The position numbers and the translations under genes were made by a program. This document shows, piece by piece, positions 33,560 to 34,179 of a stretch of DNA of 34,179 nucleotides. The stretch spans positions 1 to 34,179 of the forward strand of contig JAUCGF010000132.1 in NCBI GenBank assembly GCA_030378005.1. Reading direction: 5' to 3'. The stretch is from Desulfococcaceae bacterium HSG9. GTDB taxonomy: Bacteria > Desulfobacterota > Desulfobacteria > Desulfobacterales > JAUCGF01. Below the pieces are notes generated by a model. That model saw only the letters and a program-made list of their open reading frames with translations. It had not been told where the DNA came from and did not search any database. The first letter of the stretch is position 1, and the number at the start of each line of letters is the position of its first letter.

Positions 33560-34179
33560 GTTGCCAGTTCCTCCGCATAGTTTAAGAAAAGTCGGTCTGC
33601 TTTTAGGTTATCGTAAAAAACTTAACTTAAATCATTGGTAAATACCAATATCAAATTTTAACTCCTTACTCGTTCCTCTTAGGTCAAGCACGGAGGTCTA
33701 TGTTGGCCGCCGAACAGTGAAATATACAGAATGAGCCAGTATGGTGATAGGCGTATTCCGTCTGTCTGAACCATGATTGTCAGGTATATCAACCCTTATA
33801 ATATCAAAAATCAGTTAGGTAGGGTGGGCAAAAGCAACCCCTGATAGCCGTTAAGCCCCACCCAAACAGCCAACCTGCTGATGTGCTTAAAATAAATACC
33901 CTTTGCCTGCCATTTTGAAAAAACTCTTTCGCTCTGACCGTACCTGAATCCATCTGTCGAATTGATCCGGTGGGCAACACGGACCAACGTGTTTTGGTTG
34001 CGGAGTGTCTATCGGTGTTGCCTACCCTACCTGAACGCACCCTACTTGCTTGGAATTTCAAAGATTATAATAAGTAAAAATTCAAACTTCATATTTTTCA
34101 ATCTCTCAACATGCGCATAACATGAAAGCTCACCGACGCAAAAGGGTGGAGGGAGCGATAGCGACCGGAATCCTTTTGC
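33560..34179. other. Gene-free right end with palindromic repeats
   Basis: No credible gene. Inverted 15-bp arms AGGTAGGGTGGGCAA at 33817-33831 and 34018-34032 (one mismatch) bound a 216-bp element. A GTCTGTCTGAACCATGATT stretch near 33758-33776 resembles a dispersed intergenic repeat. A further palindrome begins GCTCACCGACGC at 34128 and is cut by the window edge (GCAAAAGG at 34138-34145 pairs with 34172-34179). The minus-strand open frame at 33804-34061 is an accident of the repeat. Confidence 0.6.

Noticed and set aside
33804..34061. 85-codon minus-strand frame at the right end
   Set aside because: It lies within the inverted-repeat element and shows no protein family features.

Overview
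The window reads as chromosome of a large-genome, anaerobic deltaproteobacterium (Desulfobacterota, probably Desulfobacterales). This is inferred from gene content only. The pointers are an EtfAB/ETF:menaquinone-oxidoreductase-type set, FdhD and YqeC (molybdenum and selenium enzyme maturation), a giant trifunctional Ser/Thr-kinase/ATPase/histidine kinase, and many insertion sequences, Rpn-type nucleases and palindromic repeats. No rRNA, tRNA or CRISPR array was recognised.

Layout. (1) Positions 1-1832 are mobile-element debris: a partial IS4-like transposase, a decayed IS982 copy that itself carries a 152-bp palindromic element with a 5-bp target duplication, and a DUF262 gene cut off by the IS982 end. 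(2) Positions 1959-9999 are all on the minus strand. Reading 5' to 3' they encode a secreted metallo-beta-lactamase-fold protein, FdhD, EtfB, EtfA, an inserted Rpn-family nuclease with a tandemly duplicated 3' end, a membrane Fe-S oxidoreductase of the EMO/HdrD type, a DUF3795 zinc protein and a GNAT acetyltransferase. EtfAB plus the membrane oxidoreductase form a plausible route for electrons from acyl-CoA dehydrogenases into menaquinone. (3) Positions 10103-10676 hold an 85-bp direct repeat pair and a transposase scrap. (4) Positions 10686-14736 encode glycerate 2-kinase and a plant-HPR1-like hydroxypyruvate reductase on the minus strand, which together convert hydroxypyruvate to 2-phosphoglycerate. 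A plus-strand exported DUF4198 protein lies between them; its promoter and 5' end are tandemly duplicated. (5) Positions 14816-18641 encode a membrane TPR protein, an SPFH/band-7 protein and a HAD phosphatase. (6) Positions 18847-21645 encode a nucleotide-sugar dehydrogenase followed by an exported DUF1573 protein. (7) Positions 22155-30060 (plus strand) encode the giant hybrid kinase, a response regulator and YqeC. (8) Positions 30131-31623 hold a nearly intact IS982 copy and an IS1-family remnant. (9) The right end holds a sirtuin, a VapBC-like toxin-antitoxin pair and palindromic repeats.

Most interesting point: the DUF1573 gene is one continuous 375-codon frame broken only by a TGA at codon 120 (19615-19617). 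That codon sits exactly where the family has the first cysteine of its CGCT motif, giving U-G-C-T if read as selenocysteine. A bacterial-SECIS-like hairpin follows at the expected distance. YqeC in the same window is a marker of selenium use. Separately, both IS982 transposase copies are interrupted only by TGA codons, one of them at the same position in both copies. TGA nevertheless ends several intact host genes here, so a genome-wide code change is unlikely.
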